A program made the translations under genes and the position numbers. From positions 1-64,000 of the forward strand of contig NZ_JBGFSJ010000001.1 of assembly GCF_041365695.1 (NCBI RefSeq): DNA of 64,000 nucleotides, in the 5' to 3' direction. The stretch comes from Rhodosalinus sp041365695 (lineage in GTDB: Bacteria > Pseudomonadota > Alphaproteobacteria > Rhodobacterales > Rhodobacteraceae). The notes under the pieces were generated by a model, which was not told the DNA's origin, made no database searches, and saw only the letters and a list, made by a program, of their open reading frames with translations. Shown here in pieces: positions 61,720 through 64,000 of the stretch. Every line of letters starts with the position of its first letter. Position 1 is the stretch's first letter.

Positions 61720-63051
61720 ATGATCGAGCTGTACGAGTCCCAGCGCGCCATGCGCAACATGCGTCGCGCCGCGATGCAGCGCGGCGTGGTGGCCATCCTC
61801 GACGTGGGCAGCTCGAAGATCGCATGCCTGGTGCTGCGCTTCGACGGGACCGCCGGGCGTGTGGGCGACGGCGTGGGCTCGCTTGCGGGGCAGGCCGGGT
61901 TCCGCGTGATCGGGGCGGCCACGACCCGCTCGCGCGGGGTGCGCTTCGGCGAGATCGACGCGATGGCCGAGACCGAGCGCGCGATCCGCACCGCCGTGCA
62001 GGCCGCCCAGAAGATGGCGCAGATCCGGGTGGATCACGTGATCGCCTGCTTCTCGGGAGCGGGGCCGCGCTCCTACGGGCTGGCGGGAGAGGTCGAGCTG
62101 GAGGGGCCGATGGTGACGGAGCAGGACGTGGCCCGCGCCCTTTCCTCCTGCGAGGTGCCCGAATTCGGGACGGGCCGCGAGGTGCTGCACGCCCAGCCGG
62201 TCAACTTCGCGCTGGACCACCGCACCGGCCTCGGCGATCCCCGTGGCCAGATCGGAAACCGCCTCGCCTGCGACATGCACATGCTGACCGTGGATGCGCA
62301 GGCGGTCCAGAACCTCGCCTACTGCATGAAACGCTGCGACCTCGAGCTTGCGGGGCTGGCCTCGTCGAGCTACTGCGCCGGTCTATCCGCGCTGGTGGAA
62401 GACGAACAGGAGCTCGGCGCGGCCTGCATCGACATGGGCGGCGGCGCGACGGGCGTGTCGATCTTCATCAAGAAGCACATGATCTTCGCCGACGCGGTGC
62501 GCATGGGTGGCGATCACGTCACCGGCGACATCTCGATGGGCCTCCAGATCCCGACGGCGAACGCCGAGCGGATCAAGACCTTTTACGGCGGTGTCGTGGC
62601 GACCGGCATGGACGACCGCGAAATGATCGAGATCGGCGGCGATACGGGAGACTGGGAACACGACCGCCGCACCGTCTCGCGCGCGGAGCTGATCGGGATC
62701 ATGCGCCCGCGGGTCGAGGAGATCCTCGAGGAGGTGCGCGCGCGCCTCGACGCGGCGGGCTTCGACCATCTGCCCTCGCAGCAGATCGTGCTTACCGGTG
62801 CGGCAAGCCAGATCCCCGGTCTCGACGGGCTGGCGAGCCGCATCCTCGGCCAGCAGGTGCGCCTTGGGCGGCCCTTGCGCGTGCATGGCCTGCCGCAGGC
62901 GGCCACCGGTCCCGGGTTCGCCGGCGTCGTCGGCCTCGCCCTCTTTGCCGCGCATCCGCAGGACGAGTGGTGGGATTTCGAGATCCCGGTGGAACGGTAT
63001 CCGGCGCGCAGCCTGCGCCGGGCAGTAAAATGGTTCCGCGACAACTGGTGA
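61720..63051 (+). CDS. ftsA: Cell division protein FtsA
   Basis: A 443-residue actin-fold ATPase anchoring FtsZ to the membrane. The phosphate-1 motif is VVAILDVGSSKIACLV and the second is GAACIDMGGGATGVSIF; the adenosine motif is VLTGAASQIPGLDGLA. The C-terminal amphipathic membrane-targeting helix is LRRAVKWFRDNW. It precedes ftsZ with a 182-bp gap. Confidence 0.97.
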   Translation: MIELYESQRAMRNMRRAAMQRGVVAILDVGSSKIACLVLRFDGTAGRVGDGVGSLAGQAGFRVIGAATTRSRGVRFGEIDAMAETERAIRTAVQAAQKMAQIRVDHVIACFSGAGPRSYGLAGEVELEGPMVTEQDVARALSSCEVPEFGTGREVLHAQPVNFALDHRTGLGDPRGQIGNRLACDMHMLTVDAQAVQNLAYCMKRCDLELAGLASSSYCAGLSALVEDEQELGAACIDMGGGATGVSIFIKKHMIFADAVRMGGDHVTGDISMGLQIPTANAERIKTFYGGVVATGMDDREMIEIGGDTGDWEHDRRTVSRAELIGIMRPRVEEILEEVRARLDAAGFDHLPSQQIVLTGAASQIPGLDGLASRILGQQVRLGRPLRVHGLPQAATGPGFAGVVGLALFAAHPQDEWWDFEIPVERYPARSLRRAVKWFRDNW

Positions 63052-63233
63052 CCGCAAGATGTCGCAATATGAGCGAAATCCCGCGAAAATGCGCCGCGGG
63101 GCATCCATATTTGGGGCTTTTCAGGCGTTTTTTGCGTGACGAAGCGGCACAGTCCCGGTAGACTCGCGTCAGGACAGGCAGAATTCCGACCCGAAACGAG
63201 GTCGGTCCTCGAAAAAAGCAGGCGGACAGATCG
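63052..63233 (+). promoter_or_regulatory. ftsA-ftsZ intergenic region, probable ftsZ promoter
   Basis: This is the longest gap before ftsZ and is locally AT-richer. A TAGACT at 63158-63163 could be a -10 element, with TTGCGT (63131-63136) too far upstream for a normal -35. A GACTC at 63161-63165 is a GANTC site for the CcrM methyltransferase, overlapping that hexamer. In Caulobacter, GANTC sites tune ftsZ transcription. A similar use here is inference. Confidence 0.4.
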
Positions 63234-64000
63234 ATGACACTCACCCTCTCGGTCCCGGGGCAGGACGAACTGAAGCCCCGCATCACGGTCTTCGGCGTCG
63301 GCGGCGCCGGGGGTAACGCGGTCAACAACATGATCGACAAGCAGCTCGGCGGCGTTGATTTCGTGGTCGCGAACACCGACGCGCAGGCGCTGCAGCAGTC
63401 GAACGCGGAACACCGCGTCCAGCTTGGCGTGAAGGTGACCGAAGGGCTGGGCGCCGGCGCGCGGGCGACGGTGGGCGCCAAGGCGGCCGAGGAGTCGATC
63501 GAGCAGATCGTGGACCACCTCGCGGGGGCGCACATGTGCTTCATCACCGCCGGGATGGGCGGGGGCACCGGCACCGGCGCGGCGCCGATCATCGCGCAGG
63601 CCGCGCGGGAACTCGGCGTGCTGACCGTGGGCGTGGTGACGAAGCCCTTCCAGTTCGAGGGCGTGAAGCGGATGCGCCAGGCCGAGGAGGGTGTCGAGGC
63701 GCTTCAGAAGGTGGTGGACACGCTCATCATCATTCCCAACCAGAACCTCTTCCGCCTCGCCAACGAGAAGACGACCTTCACCGAGGCGTTCAGCCTCGCC
63801 GACGACGTGCTCTACCAGGGCGTGAAGGGCGTGACCGACCTCATGGTCCGCCCGGGCCTGATCAACCTCGACTTCGCCGACGTTCGCGCGGTGATGGACG
63901 AGATGGGCAAGGCGATGATGGGCACCGGCGAGGCCGAGGGCGAGGATCGCGCGATCCAGGCGGCCGAAAAGGCGATCGCCAACCCGCTGCTCGACGAGAT
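63234..64000 (+). CDS. ftsZ: Cell division GTPase FtsZ (5' part, cut by window end)
   Basis: The first 255 codons of a tubulin-like GTPase that forms the Z-ring. GTP-binding elements: FGVGGAGGNAVNNMI, VANTDAQAL, and the tubulin signature GMGGGTGTGAAP at about residues 104-115. IIPNQNLFRL and the start of the T7/synergy region (LINLDFADVRAVM) follow. AGGCGG precedes the ATG. The frame is open to the last base of the window; the C-terminal linker and FtsA-binding peptide lie outside. Confidence 0.97.
   Translation, partial: MTLTLSVPGQDELKPRITVFGVGGAGGNAVNNMIDKQLGGVDFVVANTDAQALQQSNAEHRVQLGVKVTEGLGAGARATVGAKAAEESIEQIVDHLAGAHMCFITAGMGGGTGTGAAPIIAQAARELGVLTVGVVTKPFQFEGVKRMRQAEEGVEALQKVVDTLIIIPNQNLFRLANEKTTFTEAFSLADDVLYQGVKGVTDLMVRPGLINLDFADVRAVMDEMGKAMMGTGEAEGEDRAIQAAEKAIANPLLDE

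Overview
The window looks like part of a high-GC alphaproteobacterial chromosome, most likely Rhodobacteraceae (Rhodobacterales) and probably a salt-exposed or marine member. The reasons are the complete ectoine operon with its own aspartokinase, two TRAP/ABC solute-uptake clusters, a division and cell-wall (dcw) cluster carrying a DUF2484 gene between murC and murB, a Rhodobacter-type N-terminus on MraZ, and tandem RNA hairpins with CCTCCTCCC loops of the kind known as CcsR or 'cuckoo' RNAs in this group. The left edge is a run of 77 C, which is probably a contig-end artefact.

Layout. 0.1-9.8 kb: a catabolic/uptake island. A leftward unit holds a regulator that fuses a winged helix to a solute-binding fold, an SDR dehydrogenase and an M24 hydrolase. 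It diverges from a rightward ribose-type ABC transporter operon that contains a second SDR. 10.1-11.1 kb: a small membrane protein and an NAD(P)-binding protein. 11.2-18.8 kb: a TetR regulator diverging from a molybdenum hydroxylase (FAD, 2Fe-2S and Mo subunits) followed by a DctPQM TRAP transporter, which reads as one uptake-and-oxidation unit. 19.0-23.8 kb: an HlyD / double-ATPase / ABC-2 export operon of the RbbA type. 24.0-28.7 kb: a MarR-type EctR diverging from ectA-ectB-ectC-ask, closed by a strong terminator. 28.7-33.4 kb: leftward hisB-hisH-hisA-hisF-hisE, with two small secreted-protein genes on the opposite strand in the gaps. 33.5-43.1 kb: a stand-alone Lrp-type RAM domain protein, tRNA-Gly(GCC), a probably frameshifted peroxiredoxin/2OG-Fe(II) oxygenase gene, pyruvate carboxylase, a BLUF photoreceptor, an FMN-dependent lactate dehydrogenase family enzyme, and a UvrD/PcrA helicase.

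43.1-44.9 kb is mostly non-coding and RNA-rich. It holds an adenosylcobalamin riboswitch in front of a small gene of unknown function, then, on the minus strand, two double-hairpin sRNAs whose four stems differ while their loops are the same. 44.9-64.0 kb is the dcw cluster, all rightward and tightly packed: mraZ, rsmH, ftsL, ftsI, murE, murF, mraY, murD, ftsW, murG, murC, two small membrane-protein genes, murB, ddl, ftsQ, ftsA and ftsZ, the last cut by the window end. Together these genes make UDP-MurNAc-pentapeptide, lipid I and lipid II and build the septal machinery.

The observations most worth following up are the tandem anti-Shine-Dalgarno hairpin RNAs, the cytoplasmic regulator with a solute-binding-protein sensor, the cobalamin riboswitch with no recognisable B12 gene, and the one-base frameshift in the peroxiredoxin/oxygenase gene.
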